44,631 bases of DNA. Origin: Ectocarpus siliculosus (Eukaryota; Sar; Phaeophyceae; Ectocarpales; Ectocarpaceae). Positions 1 to 11,224 of this stretch are shown one piece after another (within the stretch, counting starts at the first letter, position 1; each line of letters opens with the position of its first letter). The notes below the pieces were generated by a model, which had not been told where the DNA came from, did no database searches, and saw nothing but the letters and a program-made list of their open reading frames with translations. The translations under genes and the position numbers were made by a program. The stretch spans positions 44,587 to 89,217 of the forward strand of contig FN648707.1 in assembly GCA_000310025.1 (NCBI GenBank), read 5' to 3'.

Positions 1-330
1 AAGACAAGTTGGAAAAATGAGGAGGTTTTTTTACAGAAACCCCGCCAGGGGGGGGGTTATCCCTTTTTTTTTTTTTAACCCCCCTAACATACAACGGGTT
101 AAAACGGGGGTTTTTTGTCCCTAAAATAACCCCCCCCCCCTTCTTTTTTGGGGTTTTCCCCGATTTTTTCGGAATTTTTTTTTTTTTCGGGGTTTTTTTT
201 TCAGGAAAATCCCCCACCCCGGGTTCCAAGTTTGTGGTTGATGGGATCAAAAGTTTTCCCTCCCCCAACCCCTTCCCTTTTAATGGGTTTTTTGGGGGGG
301 GGGGGGGGGGGGGTATGGACGGTGAACGAA
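1..330. other. Homopolymer-rich low-quality sequence
   Basis: This stretch is dominated by runs of T, C and G, including about 20 consecutive G at 294-313 and several T and C runs of 8-12. Such composition at the end of a contig usually reflects poor base calls or collapsed low-complexity sequence. Short open frames here consist of homopolymer codons and are not credible genes. Confidence 0.6.
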
Positions 331-1731
331 GAGGTTAAGGTCAGTGTTTTCACCGGGCGTACCGTACACTTCCACCTGAGTGGAGGTCCGTTTGGACTCA
401 CACCGACTTCCGGCAGGCGACAATAGACTTACGGGCTGTGGTGCGTGTTGTCGCAATACCTTACAACCGCCCTTTTTTCTTAAGAGCGCAGGGGTCATGT
501 ATTTTCCCCCCAAGTTGTTCAAGAACAACACTAGCTCCAAGTGCCGTCAAAATTGTCTGTCGCCATGCCTGTACCGTGCCATATACCGTGCCATATACCG
601 GAGGTTTTTGTGCCGTCCCACACTATTGCGCATGCTGAGTATTTCCTGTTGTCCTTGGTTTCTTGCGCGTGGTTCTCTCTTGGTCTTCTCGCACCCTCCA
701 TCCCTCCATGTCCGACCACGGGCACCAATCAAGTCTCTGTGCCAAGATGGGAGTCGCTCAGTAGGCTCGAAGAGGGCATGGCTTTCCATCGCGAACTGTT
801 TGCCCGATCGTTCAGTCCAGGTACAGTGTAAGGCGTTGTGCTATTGGTGGTAGTGGGCGTAGTCCTGGTAGTGTTGACGCTGCCGTTGGTAATCGTTTGT
901 AGTTGTTTCGGTTTCGGCCGCGTGTTTACTGCGGCGAAAGGTGCTGGTACCTGTGCTGGTGTTGGTCTTGCTCTTGTTTGGTGCTGGTGTCTGTGCTCCT
1001 GTCGTCTGCCTGCAGTTTTTGCTCCGGAACGTGCTTTTTCCTGTTTACGGGCAACGGAGCCACAACACCATGCCGCGCTGGCTTCGAACACCATGGTAAA
1101 ACAGGCTCCACAGCTGTACATTGGCTGCTTTTTCATACGTCCGTGTATGCCGTTCCACAATTTTCAAGTACCTTATCCTGCCGTTGCTGCCGACGTCTTC
1201 GTGCTGCACTTGTTCTGCTGAAGTACTTAGTGAGGCTGCTTCATGCCTACTACGAGTATGTCATGGCTGTCATCTAATGCCGCCATTGTACGGCTGCGGT
1301 GGGTGGGTATTGTCACATCGTTGGTGCTGCTAGCTCATCTTGAAGAAACCTTAAAGGTGGCACGAAAGGACATTGTTGCATCTACGACATCAACACCGTC
1401 CACGAAGGAAACGGCAACCGGACACAATCCGATCTTATACCTGCCTCCGTCTCTGTTGCTTTTTTGTTTGCCTTGCCTTGCCTTGCCTTGCCTTGTATCT
1501 AAAGCACGATGGGGTGCAGGTCGTGCGGAATATAGCGCTGTCTGTTCAATTTCAGCTTGCCTGCGATATGCAGTTCGCTGAGCATGTCGATGTGTCCATA
1601 TGAAACCCCGAACGATACTTGTTGGCTCTCGTGGTGTTGATTTCCAGGCACACTTAGACTAGCCCAACACTAATCTTGTCTTACCTTGCTGGATTGATGG
1701 TTGGTGGCCCCTTTGCTCTTTGCGAGCGTAG
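331..1731. other. No gene assigned; probably 5' intron/exon sequence of the Myb gene
   Basis: The Myb-type gene starting at 1732 begins in mid-protein, so one or more 5' exons must lie here or further left. I could not pick them out. The section 835-1000 is built of short imperfect GTGGTAGTG/GCTGGTGTTGG-like units, and 1465-1495 is a (CCTTG) run. Short plus-strand frames near 1335-1420 and 1500-1600 look mildly protein-like but have no recognised family and no phase-consistent junction to the next exon. Confidence 0.4.
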
Positions 1732-4700
1732 TCCATCTACCGCCACGGGATTCGTCAACTGCACGGCAGGAAGATGGGGGCATGGACTGACGAAGAGGTG
1801 GCTCAGTTGAAGCTCTTGGTAAGAGAAATCATAATCATTGTAGTCATAAAGTGCTTCGTATTGAGTAAATCGTGTCATGATTTTCGTTCTAGAAAGGGGT
1901 ACTGTACCCCTCTTTGGGTAGTTGGCTTGTGACCACGGAAGGCATCCGCGCCAGTTGGACCAGTAGTGTACGGACATCAGAAGGTACTGAGCGGAGACCG
2001 GAACGGTTTTTTATAAGACAACAACAACAACAAAAATGTCAAGCCGTGCCGGATTCTGTCGGTCTTCAAGTATTGAAGGAAGAGGGTGGCGGCCAACCGC
2101 GTTTTTCTTGTCGGAGGAAGTGCAAATGTTGTTGTGGGGTGGTGGTTGCCGTTGTCGTTATTTTCGGTGGGTCGATGCGGTTGATTAGGCCAGTTGTTTT
2201 TGGCGCCTTTGTTGCTGTTGCAGTAGTCCCGACGTTCGTGATGATGATATTGCCTTCACGTTGATCCCTTTGTTGGCGTACCTGGTGCACCCCCCCCCCC
2301 CGCTGTTATCGTCGGTGATGGTGATGGTGATGGTGATGGTGATGCGAAGGTTAGCACACACGGCAAGAAGTGGTCGGAGATCGGAAAGAAAGTCGGCAGG
2401 AGCGCCGACGCGTGCAGGGACAAGAGCCGAGAACTAATTTCAACGCCACAAGAAGGCCGTAAGTATCAGACAGAGCGGACAACGTGGTATGATACCAGTG
2501 ATGTTTCCGGGACGAGTAGCAATAGTTTGTGGTACAGTACTACTATAGCACCATTGCGCGAGCTGGTGCCCGAAACGGTCGTGTACACATGTCAAGCGTG
2601 CGGGTGAAATGCGAATTGTTGTGTGCTGGGGGTATTGGACAGACCTCAAGACATCACGTCGGCATTGTACACCAATCACCAATCAATACTTGTACATAGC
2701 GAAATGCCACGAATGCTGCCTAGTGGTTCGTCCAAACGGGAGGGCATTGGCCGTACCATCGTGTACACTAGGAGATAGGTGTACTAATGCGGCCGTATGG
2801 TTTTTTGTATTATGACGTGAATGCTTCCTTCGATGCCCTGAATCCTCCAGCGGTTAGGATTATTTTCTTCCGAATTATCTGCTCGACGTTGTCCTCCTTT
2901 AGTCGTATGCATGGACGGACGTCCGTGGGCTAGACCATGACGTACGCTTGCTGTTCACACTCACCTCTTGTATTGTTGTCTTCTGGTGTGCCCCGTGCCT
3001 CTCTGGCTGATTGGCGGTGTCTGTCATCAGCCTGGACTGAGCAAGAGGAGAAGCTTCTAAACAAGCTCATGATGGACCGGATGGAGTGCGGTGAAGGTTA
3101 GCGAGATGGACAGCTACAGCACACCGAAACATGTTTGCTGTCGTTGTTCATTATACTGTACGATGTTGAGCGTTGTCTTTTTTTTGCAAGGCCCCTGTCT
3201 AAGCTTTGAACAGGTGGCCGACATGTGTAGTCCACTTGCGTTTATTTAACGTGGCGGTCTCGATCGCAAGATTGTACGAAGTATGTTTTTTCTTGTATTT
3301 CTGCACAAGTTCAACAGAGCAATAGAGTGGCAAAGAGCATTTTGGAGAGAAATAACTGGTAGATCATTGGATAGACCATTGGACCTACGAGGAATAAGGT
3401 ACTACCGTGTACGACACAAGATAACACACCCCCTGGACCGATTTTCAAAGCTCTATTTCTCAACAGCAGAAAAGTGGGGGTGCCGAAAAGGGCGGCGTTG
3501 AAACCGTCTCGTCGAGAGCTTTCCGACATTGTATCGTTTCATTTATGCATCCTCTTCGTCGTGGCGTAATCGAGCTTTGAAAATCGGTCGAGGGGGTGTG
3601 TTTTCTTTGTGTCATATACGGTACTGGAGCACCCAGATCACTACACCAACGTGAACTCCAACCCATGATGTCTCATGTCCTTTCAACGAAAGAGCACAAC
3701 AAGCTAACTGTTCATGAGGAAAGTAGTCGAATGGAAACCAAAACATCAAGGCAACATAACAAAACGTGCCGCCTGTCGCTGCCGTCGGGGAAAAATAAAC
3801 GAAACATTAGGCTATGACGAGCCTGTAACAAAAATATCCTGTGCCGTCTGATGGTCGATGCATTGACTGTTTTCACCAACTAACGCCGACGGCACCAACC
3901 GGACCGCGACGGCAGACATGTCGGAAGTGATGCTGACGGGCAATGAGGAAGTCGACGTACCGTGGGCAGAAGTGGCCAGGATCATCAAGTCCAGAAACCG
4001 CATTGCCTGTCGGAAAAAGTGGGACTACCTACAGGTGCAGCAGCTGTGTAGCCGTTGTAAAACACGAGCTAAATGCGTTGTGTGTGAATCCGAAGCTTCT
4101 TGATGTCCGTGTGTTTATGTGCGCAACGGAAGATAATAAACGTTCTACATTTGTCATACGCCGTGGCTGATCATGACGGCGTCTGCGAACACAAGATGTC
4201 AAGTGTGCTGCAGAGCAACGCTTGGCTCGACTCACAACCTACACGCCGGCTTTTCCTGTGATTGCCTCTACAGTCTACAGCATTTGATGTGTTGGCACAG
4301 TACTGTAGGTGGCAGTATACACCAGGGACTTCCAAAGGAAGAGATGGGGGGTGGCATTGTAATGTACTGTTTGCGTGCATGCACTCCTGGAAGGAGACGA
4401 TTCGGCCAGGACAAGACAAGAATTGATGTCATGCTGGCCGTGGTTCCCACTGCACGTTTCGATGAAGCACAAGTGGGTGTGCTGTCGATGTTTGTGCCAC
4501 GAGGACGTCGTTTGAGCCTGAACATGATACCACAATCGGGTGCCACTACACACAAGAGCTTTTCTGCTGCATCATCAAATCTGCGACCCTGTTCATGCCA
4601 CTGGTGCCGATGCCGCGAAGGTTTAATCTGTGTTGTTCCGCTGCTGTTGCCGCTGCTGTCGCTTTCACCAAATCTGACTACAGAACGAAAATTGACAAAA

Positions 4701-7498
4701 ACTCGCAGCTCCACTCAACACGAGCTCGATAGTCTAGGGTGAGCTACCGATTGTGGTTGCGGCCGAATTTGAAGACTTGATTTTTCTTTGTGAAGTCTTT
4801 TGCTTGATACCCGCCGTAGCTGTGCTTGAGAGAGTGACATCAACATATGGTATCAGGTGCCTGACTGTTTCGGTTGTATGCTATGACAGATGCAGCGCCG
4901 GCAGAAATGGCAGTATGTGCGAGATACGAGAGGCAGCGCAGCTAGCATCAACCTGGCGTTTGTCAAGGCAATCATAGGTACCGGGGCTGCCGACGAGAGC
5001 GAGTTGAATTGGAGCAGCTTGCCGTACCCGCGAGCTAATCTCAAGTGGAAGAACCTGCGAGAGCGGGAGCTGCAGGCTCCAAACGCCAACTTGCAGTTCC
5101 GAGAGGTACGTGTAGCATCTCGATTATTTAGACGTCTTTCCGCGTGTTCTAGCCCATGTCATTCTCGGCTGCAGCGGCTACCTCAACGGATGGCTGCAGG
5201 GCAGCTTGCTTGACTTGTTTCTGTTTCTGTTTCTGTTGGGCGGGAACATTTTTGGTTGTGTGCTAGACGTAGTGCTTGTTACTGCGCAGCTATTGGAGCA
5301 CGTCCACGCGGTGGTGTGTGGGGTAGGTACGTTGTCGCGCTGGAGTTGGAAAATACGCCAAGTCACTCTGCGCGACTTCCTGCTGCTTCGGCATCACTGC
5401 GTCCGTCCAAACCTCCCGCGCAGCGAGAGTCTGGCAGATGTCAACGCCTTGTGCTTGATACGGGCTTGTTACTAGCGTCTGGTTTTGATGCGTGCTGACC
5501 TTCGGAGGTGGTGTCTGCTGGGTCATCGTGCATGCTGGTTGCTTGTGCCGACGTCGTGGGATTTGAACGAAGGAAAATACCGTATCTACGGTAGTGCGGG
5601 CTGATTCCCAGAGGAAATGCGGGAGATGTAACTCCCGATAAACAGGGGCAACAAAGGTCATGTCCCCTGATTTGTTCAGGTACTTCTTCCCGTCATTCCT
5701 CTGGGAATCAGCCCGCACTACCGTTGGTACTTTCCTGCATTCAATCCCATAACACTTACCCCCCTCCCGCCCCCCCCCGGTGTTTGCCATCGGGGTTGGG
5801 TTTTCGTCGCTTGGCAACGACGTTGTAAAACAAGCCCCCCCCCCGGTGTTTGCCATCGGGGTTGGGTTTTCGTCGCTTGGCAACGACGTTGTAAAACAAG
5901 CCCCCCCCTCGGTGTTTGCCATCGGGATTGGGTTTTCGTCGCTTGGCAACGACGTTGTAAAACAAGCCAATTCACTTCGTGCTCGGCAACCAGGTTTCCG
6001 TTTTTGTTTTTACCTTGTTTTTTTTTTTGGCGGTAACCATAATGGTGGTCGAGTAGATCATGTTGTGCGTGGTGGAGAAACCTCACTCCGCGCAAGGGGG
6101 ATGATCGCACCACGTTGTGTTAATATGGTCAAGCATCCTCGTGGCAGTTACACTGTGCTTGCAACTGTCTCTGGAAGTGAAAGCACCAGAAAGTAAATCA
6201 AGTCATACGCAGCTGTCATCATCCGTCCGCAAGGAAGTAAACACAAGATGCCGAACACCCTTAGCAGGATGCAGCGCACCCTTCATGCGACTCGCCGAAT
6301 ACCTCACGGCGCTTCGCGCTTGGTGATGTGAGAGCCTGGTCCGGTGAGAATCCGGCGTGCTCCGTCCCGGCTTTGTAGGGATGCGAGGTCAATGGTCTAA
6401 CGACTACGGCATGCACGACTATGAGTACCCTCCCCCCCGTCGCTCCAGACCTGCAGGCCTAGAGGCGTGATACCACCCATGTATTGATAGCAGCATCAGC
6501 AACACGACACCTTGCCGTCGGGGCACCAAGTTAATCTGATATTCGTGTTGTAGTACGCGGTCCACTACTGATGTCGATCCTTCTTCTCGGGACGCAGGCG
6601 TTAAACGCAGTAAGAGGTCGGCTGCAGAGGGAAGTCGACGACGAGAAGAAGGCCATGGACCAAGCTGCCCAAGCGTCACCGTCTTCTGCCGCGGTAGCTG
6701 CTCCTACCGTGGCTTTTCCATTGTCCGACGCCGGATCAGGTAGTGCTATGATATGATAGCTTCTTGCACGTCATACCTTTTTTTGGTGGGTGTGATGAGC
6801 GTACATAGGAAAGTTGCAAGAAAAGTTGGACAACTTTAGCTTTTCTTGCAACATTCTGCAGCCATAAAAAGCGGTGCGACGTTTCCTTTCTCCATGTTTT
6901 CGGTCCTGAAGTCTCTTTTACTCGAAAGCAAAGCTATCACGCACGTATTCAGAGGTACAGCCGCGTGGATCTCTTGCTTGATAGACCGACTGCGTGTGCA
7001 CATACAAAGCTCGGTGGTTCCACATGGAAGTATTTTTGTGCACACGTGGCTAATACGATGATGAACCTTAACCCTTCGCCAGCATTTGCACACGTCATAC
7101 AATAGTCTAGATACACTGGAAAACCCTCACCTCTGATACCACTAACGACAGGACAGTGGCCTCTCTTGCGACTGTTATATCATCTCCCAGGTGGCGAGAA
7201 CGATTCGACCAAGGAAAGCAAGAAGAGAAAAAAGAGAAAGAAGGCGGGACGGCAAGAGGAGGAGAGCAAGACCGGCAAAAGGAAAAGAGAGATGGTGCCA
7301 TGCGAAGCGCAACAGGATGACGGCAAGAGTGTCGAACCAAGCGAAAACAATAGCAAGGACAAAAAACGCCGAAAAAAGAAGCGAGAAAAGGACGGAGAGA
7401 GGGAGCCATCTCCAAGTGTTGACGGAGGCAGCAAAAAGAAGCACAAGAAGAAAAAAAAGAAGAGCACGAAGCGAAGAAAGGACGAACTGCAAGATTAG
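1732..7498 (+). CDS. Reb1/TTF1-type Myb (SANT) DNA-binding protein, 5' partial, 7 exons
   Basis: Exons: 1732-1818, 2350-2458, 3031-3096, 3916-4034, 4890-5105, 6598-6739, 7191-7498 (TAG). All six junctions keep phase (0,1,1,0,0,1) and use GT-AG. They give 348 visible residues. Repeat 1 has W18 and W37 (motif GKKWSEIGKKVGRS, then CRDK) but Ser55 where the third Trp is usual. Repeat 2 has W67, W104 and W123 (PWTEQEEKLL; RNRIACRKKWDYL) with an extended first helix/loop. A degenerate third repeat has W168 and W180. Residues 248-348 are a Lys/Arg/Glu tail of several nuclear-localisation-like KKRKK blocks. Known proteins with this triple Myb layout (yeast Reb1, animal TTF-I) bind DNA, including rDNA terminators, in the nucleus or nucleolus; the rDNA role here is inference. 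The motif IYRHG just before repeat 1 supports an acceptor at 1731, so the N terminus lies on unseen upstream exons. Confidence 0.82.
2290..2343. repeat. C12 run and (GGTGAT)5 before a 3' splice site
   Basis: A run of 12 C (2290-2301) is followed by five GGTGAT units (2314-2343). The last unit ends 6 nt before the end of the intron at 2349, so the hexamer repeat replaces a normal polypyrimidine tract in the Myb gene. Confidence 0.8.
3404..3622. mobile_element. Foldback MITE-like element, copy A, in Myb gene intron 3
   Basis: About 219 bp bounded by ACCGT and ACGGT. The arms 3418-3453 and 3572-3607 are inverted repeats with 2 mismatches in 36, and pairing continues outward with one indel to 3404/3622. 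The trinucleotide ACT sits immediately outside both ends and may be a target duplication. The centre, around 3475-3535, resembles the centre of copy B at 18665-18902. There is no coding capacity, so it is a non-autonomous element if mobile at all. Confidence 0.65.
5588..5724. mobile_element. 137-bp foldback element with perfect 29-bp inverted repeats (Myb gene intron 5)
   Basis: 5588-5616 and 5696-5724 are perfect inverted repeats of 29 nt. Between them are two smaller hairpins: CGGGAG/CTCCCG around 5619-5638, and CAGGGGCA/TGTCCCCTG around 5643-5670. Drawn as one strand it makes a stem carrying two side hairpins. It has no ORF of its own and no clear target duplication. It is either a MITE-like element or a structured sequence of unknown role. 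Confidence 0.6.
5779..5970. repeat. 66-bp tandem repeat, 3 copies (Myb gene intron 5)
   Basis: Units start at 5779, 5845 and 5911, exactly 66 bp apart, and are nearly identical. Each contains an imperfect palindrome (GTTTTCGTCG ... CGACGTTGTAAAAC) and is separated by a run of C. Because 66 is a multiple of three, frames stay open across the array on both strands; this explains repetitive ORFs here without implying a gene. Confidence 0.85.
6354..6440 (+). repeat. Dispersed repeat, copy 1
   Basis: Shares about 80 bp with 8563-8640 in the same orientation. The common elements, in order, are GTGCTCCGTC, GGGA.GCGAG, TCAATGGTC, GACTACGGCA and ATGAGTAC, followed by a C run in both. The similarity is patchy but colinear. 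Family and function are unknown. Confidence 0.55.
6813..6852. repeat. Hairpin with 13-bp perfect arms (Myb gene intron 6)
   Basis: 6813-6825 and 6840-6852 are exact reverse complements (GTTGCAAGAAAAG / CTTTTCTTGCAAC) around a 14-nt loop that itself contains TTGG...CAAC-like symmetry. It may be a folded intronic RNA or a relic of a foldback element. Confidence 0.6.
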
Positions 7499-8286
7499 TG
7501 TGGAGGCGGCAGGGCCAAGAGAAGGATCGCGTCGGGTGAGTCCTTCGTCCTTCGTGCATGTCAAGAAAATATGCATACCAGCCCACAGAGCCTGCCCGTT
7601 CGAGACGTCACCGCAGTCCAAGGGAATGTGTTGAAGTCTTTGCAGTGAATGGGAGAAAAAACGGCTGGATTCTGAGCTTATTTTGAGTCTATTTTTGATA
7701 TATTTTATCTGTCAATGACGCACAGCGACGAAATCGCTGGCGGTCGCGCTATCTGCTTCCTTCTCTTGTTTATCTCGCCCCTTCCTATGCTGGCGTTATT
7801 GTCGCCATTCACTACCCTCATTTTGAGTTGTAGCAGCAGGTGACTTCCTTAAAGGTGATGTTTAGTATACATACCACGTTTGACCACTTGTGCAGGTCGC
7901 GTACAGTAGATCGATCGACTTCCTCGTCTCTTCGTTGAGGGCTCGCTATCTTCCTTCCCTTCCCTGCGTTGTTACATAGCATTTTCAACTGCGTTTTTTC
8001 TACCTTGGCTGGTCAAACACGTTGTAATTGCAAGAGTCGCTGTCTCGTGGTATGTTGGCAGGCGTTAGCTATTTAGTCGCACGTTGCACCCCAACTACTA
8101 GGGTACGCTATACCCAACGCAGTGGGGTAGTTCTACAACTGTAGAGCGTCGCGATGGCATGGGGTCATCCTGCTACATTGATTAATTTTGGGCATCGCGA
8201 TATGGTAGGGTTGAGTATTGGTTGTTGCGCGACCGAGTACATCAGCCCACGACTGCATCAAATACCAAGACCTGAAAGAACCACGT

Positions 8287-8310
8287 CCCCCCCCCCCCCC
8301 CCCCCCCCCC
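8287..8310. repeat. Poly-C run of 24
   Basis: An uninterrupted C24 tract. Runs of this length are prone to length error in sequencing, so the surrounding frame is unreliable. Confidence 0.85.
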
Positions 8311-8562
8311 TAGTTGGGGAGTGTGAGTTGTACAGGAAGGAAAGAGAGGATCTCGAGGAGGAAATGAGACAGAGAGGGTGTGACATGGACAAGTTTGGTA
8401 AATTAGACAACAGCGAAAAAAACGATCGCGATAATTGGGGATAGATGGTGGGCACAAGAGGCCCTAGAGGACGGAGATAAGATGTGCAAGAAATTTTTAT
8501 GGAGTTTGTGGCAGAAACGTAAAGAGCTCCCAAATGTTGGTGGTGTCTCTAGTAGGTGTAGG

Positions 8563-8640
8563 AACGGTGCTCCGTCTCGAAAGGGACGCGAGTCAATGGT
8601 CAAATGACTACGGCAAGCAACAAATGAGTACGCCCCCCCC
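8563..8640 (+). repeat. Dispersed repeat, copy 2
   Basis: Colinear with 6354-6440 in the same orientation (GTGCTCCGTC, GCGAG, TCAATGGTC, GACTACGGCA, ATGAGTAC, then a C run). No ORF and no recognised family. Confidence 0.55.
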
Positions 8641-9681
8641 CCCCTCTCTCTTCTCTTCGTGGTCTTTGTTTGCGTATGTGACCATATTCCAACGATAGCA
8701 TACTTGTTTTGCGCATGAATTACACCTTGCACCAATGGCCTTCTGTAGATGGTTCGACATCTTTCACCATGGGTAAAAGTTTGCGACCGCTCTTGTGTAG
8801 GAGTCCAAAAAATCTTCACACAGCAGTGTCGAATTGCGTAGGATGTGATACTCTGAGGATGCGATCCGTGCGGGTGAGGCATTGCTGCTGTCATCACATG
8901 CTTTGCAGGGTGTTTGCTGATTCGCGGAGCTGTTGGTGCGGAACAGCCTCTCGCCTATATTGATTTTGTTGGGGTTAGGGTGACGAACAGCAGTTTTGAC
9001 GCGCTCCGAATGTCTGCGCTTTGCCATTCCATTTCGCACTTTATCTGGTCCAAGGACCAAATTAGGGCATGCGGGCGTGGGGTTCCTCTTCCTCTTCCTC
9101 GTCAGCGCATGTCTCGAAGGAGGGGATGTGCGGCTTGCCGCAAACCGGAGTACTGCTGTATTGGGTCGCACTGTTCGTCGCCGAAGGCGCTTAACAATCC
9201 TACTGGTATATGGGGTGTGCGGCAAGGCTTCAGGGGTTATTGGTGCATTGTACTACCCCATCTTGGATTAGGGCTAGGGTTGATAAAGGTAGAATCCCCT
9301 ACCTATGTTTTTCTCACTTTTTTGTGAGCCGCCATTGGGAACCATGTAAGAAGCAGCGAGCGAGCCTCTGGTAAACTAAGAGGTTACGTATGCCGGCCGA
9401 GTCTTTGTGACTGGTCGGGCGTGCTGCCCGGACACCTTGTGCGTGAGGTGCTGAAATGAAAGAATGTGTTCTTGAAGGTGCCCGCCGTCGCAGCGCTGCT
9501 GTCTCATCCCGTTTGTAAACGATCACGACCCCATTTTTTTCCTTATCCCAGGGGCATGTCCCATTTCGTCGCCTCCCTTGAATATTTCCCATCCTTTTCT
9601 CCGAATATGCGCTAAGAACGCTCGAAGACACACACAAACCCAGCCTTTGACACTGCAACAGTAAGTGTTGCTGCGCTGCTG

Positions 9682-10032
9682 CTAAGATAACGAGGAACGG
9701 CTCGGCAGATACGCAAACACATGAACTTTATGAAACCACGCTTTTCGCGTGCACGTGGAAAGGAAAAAACGCCTCTCCCCGATACGCTTTCGCCCTGTCA
9801 GCGCAAAGGGCGAAATCGACACACCGTCAACCTTTCGCAAAAACACGAAAACAGGTTCACTTCCACCGACCACGCCATGCCCCATGAAAAAATGAGCCAG
9901 ATTCACGTCGTTGACTGCCGCCGGGGCAAGTAAGTGCCTCCTTTCGTTCGCACGGCCCAATGGCACGGCGTTCCCCGAGACGCCAGCAAGACACGAGAGG
10001 AACCAAGCCAGGGAGAGCGCCGTGATCAACAT
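9682..10032 (-). CDS. Possible secreted protein or first exon (weak)
   Basis: Reading the minus strand from an ATG at 10032 gives 116 codons to a stop at 9682. The first 22 residues form a textbook signal peptide: short n-region, hydrophobic LITALSLAWFLSCLA, then a small-residue cleavage site GVSG/NA. The rest is not recognised and becomes basic and low in structure. The true exon may end early, for example at a GTGAAT donor about 40 codons in. Supported only by the signal-peptide pattern. Confidence 0.25.
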   Translation of the reverse strand: MLITALSLAWFLSCLAGVSGNAVPLGRANERRHLLAPAAVNDVNLAHFFMGHGVVGGSEPVFVFLRKVDGVSISPFALTGRKRIGERRFFLSTCTRKAWFHKVHVFAYLPSRSSLS

Positions 10033-10879
10033 CGACGGCTGGGTCAATCGGCAAAAAAACGCTACACCCATTACACCCTACCCGACGCGCGAAGAACACC
10101 AATACCAATCGGCTCGACAGGCAGCCGTGTGACTTGCTGTCCAAATCCAAAAATTAACCAAAACATGGTGACTCCACCCACCCGAGCGACCTACTGCAGC
10201 ACGTATTAAAAGAATACACCAATCATCGAACACGACGTCAACTACGCCAAAACAAGAAAATCACGTGAGATTTTTTACCCTCCCCGCTCCGCCCTCCCCT
10301 CCACCCTCCACCCAGCGTCCTCCGACCAAACGAGCAGGAGGGCCAGTTGTACTCGTATATCTGAACCAAGTCAAAAGAGATATACTAAAAACATGCACCT
10401 CGGGCTGCGTTCGGATACGTAGGATCTGGTCCTCGCCCCCGTCGTGCCGCCCTAAGCACCACTCGTCACGCTACACATGCACCAAAAACAAGTGGACAAC
10501 TGAAAAAATAACGCGACCTGACCCATATGACCACCCGAGTCTGCAAGATCTGAAAATAAAGAGCCGACAACGTAGAGAAATATGTTCGAAGTCGAAATTA
10601 CACAATGTAAATAGCAAGGCCGCCTTTGCTGTGGTTAGCATGGGATGCGCACTGCAGCCGGAACAAACAGCAAAAGAAAAAAAGCAGGCGAGACGAAAAA
10701 AGCCGCGTCCGGGAGGAACGGGGGGTGGGTGGGGATAACGCGACCACCTCAGCACAACACCCAAAGTTCGTGCGTGCGTTGTGTGGACACTTCCGCCGGT
10801 CGGCACACGTGGCTCATTGGATTCTGGCGAAAGAGGGAATCAGACCGCGAATCAAACAAAGTCACGACGTACGGCGTTT

Positions 10880-10920
10880 GTGCAGCAGCAGCAGCAGCAG
10901 CAGTAGTAGCAGCAACAACA
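10880..10920. repeat. CAG-rich microsatellite
   Basis: About a dozen CAG/TAG/CAA triplets, imperfect. It produces poly-Ser or poly-Ala frames that are not evidence of a gene. Confidence 0.75.
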
Positions 10921-11162
10921 GCATACCGTCTCCCTCCCTTGTAACACGAGCCAAAATAGTCTAAACACCGCCACCATGCGACACGCGATTCACGACACAC
11001 GACAAACAGGAGGGTGTGATCTATCGTGGAAAATAGTCCTTGTACGACACGCTAAACGCGTGATGATGCCGTCTAAACACTACACACCTTTGAAGCACAC
11101 CACAAAGACCGCCACATGTAGGCTGCACGACAGACTGTACGACAGGACAAAACCGGCAGGGC

Positions 11163-11224
11163 ACAGCAGCAGCAGCAGCAGCAGCAGCTAGCAGCAGAAG
11201 TAGCAGCAGCAGCAGCAGCAGCAA
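11163..11224. repeat. CAG-rich microsatellite
   Basis: About 20 CAG triplets with two interruptions (TAG, AAG). It lies in noncoding sequence between the convergent genes. Confidence 0.8.

Noticed and set aside
4173-4742. 189-codon plus-strand ORF and a 148-codon minus-strand ORF in the same place
   Set aside because: Both lie in an intron of the Myb gene whose flanking exons match in phase; composition is not protein-like and both strands are open.
5550-5580. tRNA-like GGGATTTGAACGAAGG
   Set aside because: Flanking bases do not form a T-stem and no cloverleaf follows.
5820-5835. Vector contamination suggested by ACGACGTTGTAAAAC
   Set aside because: The match stops after 15 nt on both sides and the unit is repeated three times in native-looking sequence.
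5290-5970. 226-codon minus-strand ORF with repetitive protein
   Set aside because: It is made by the 66-bp tandem repeat plus the 137-bp foldback element, within an intron.
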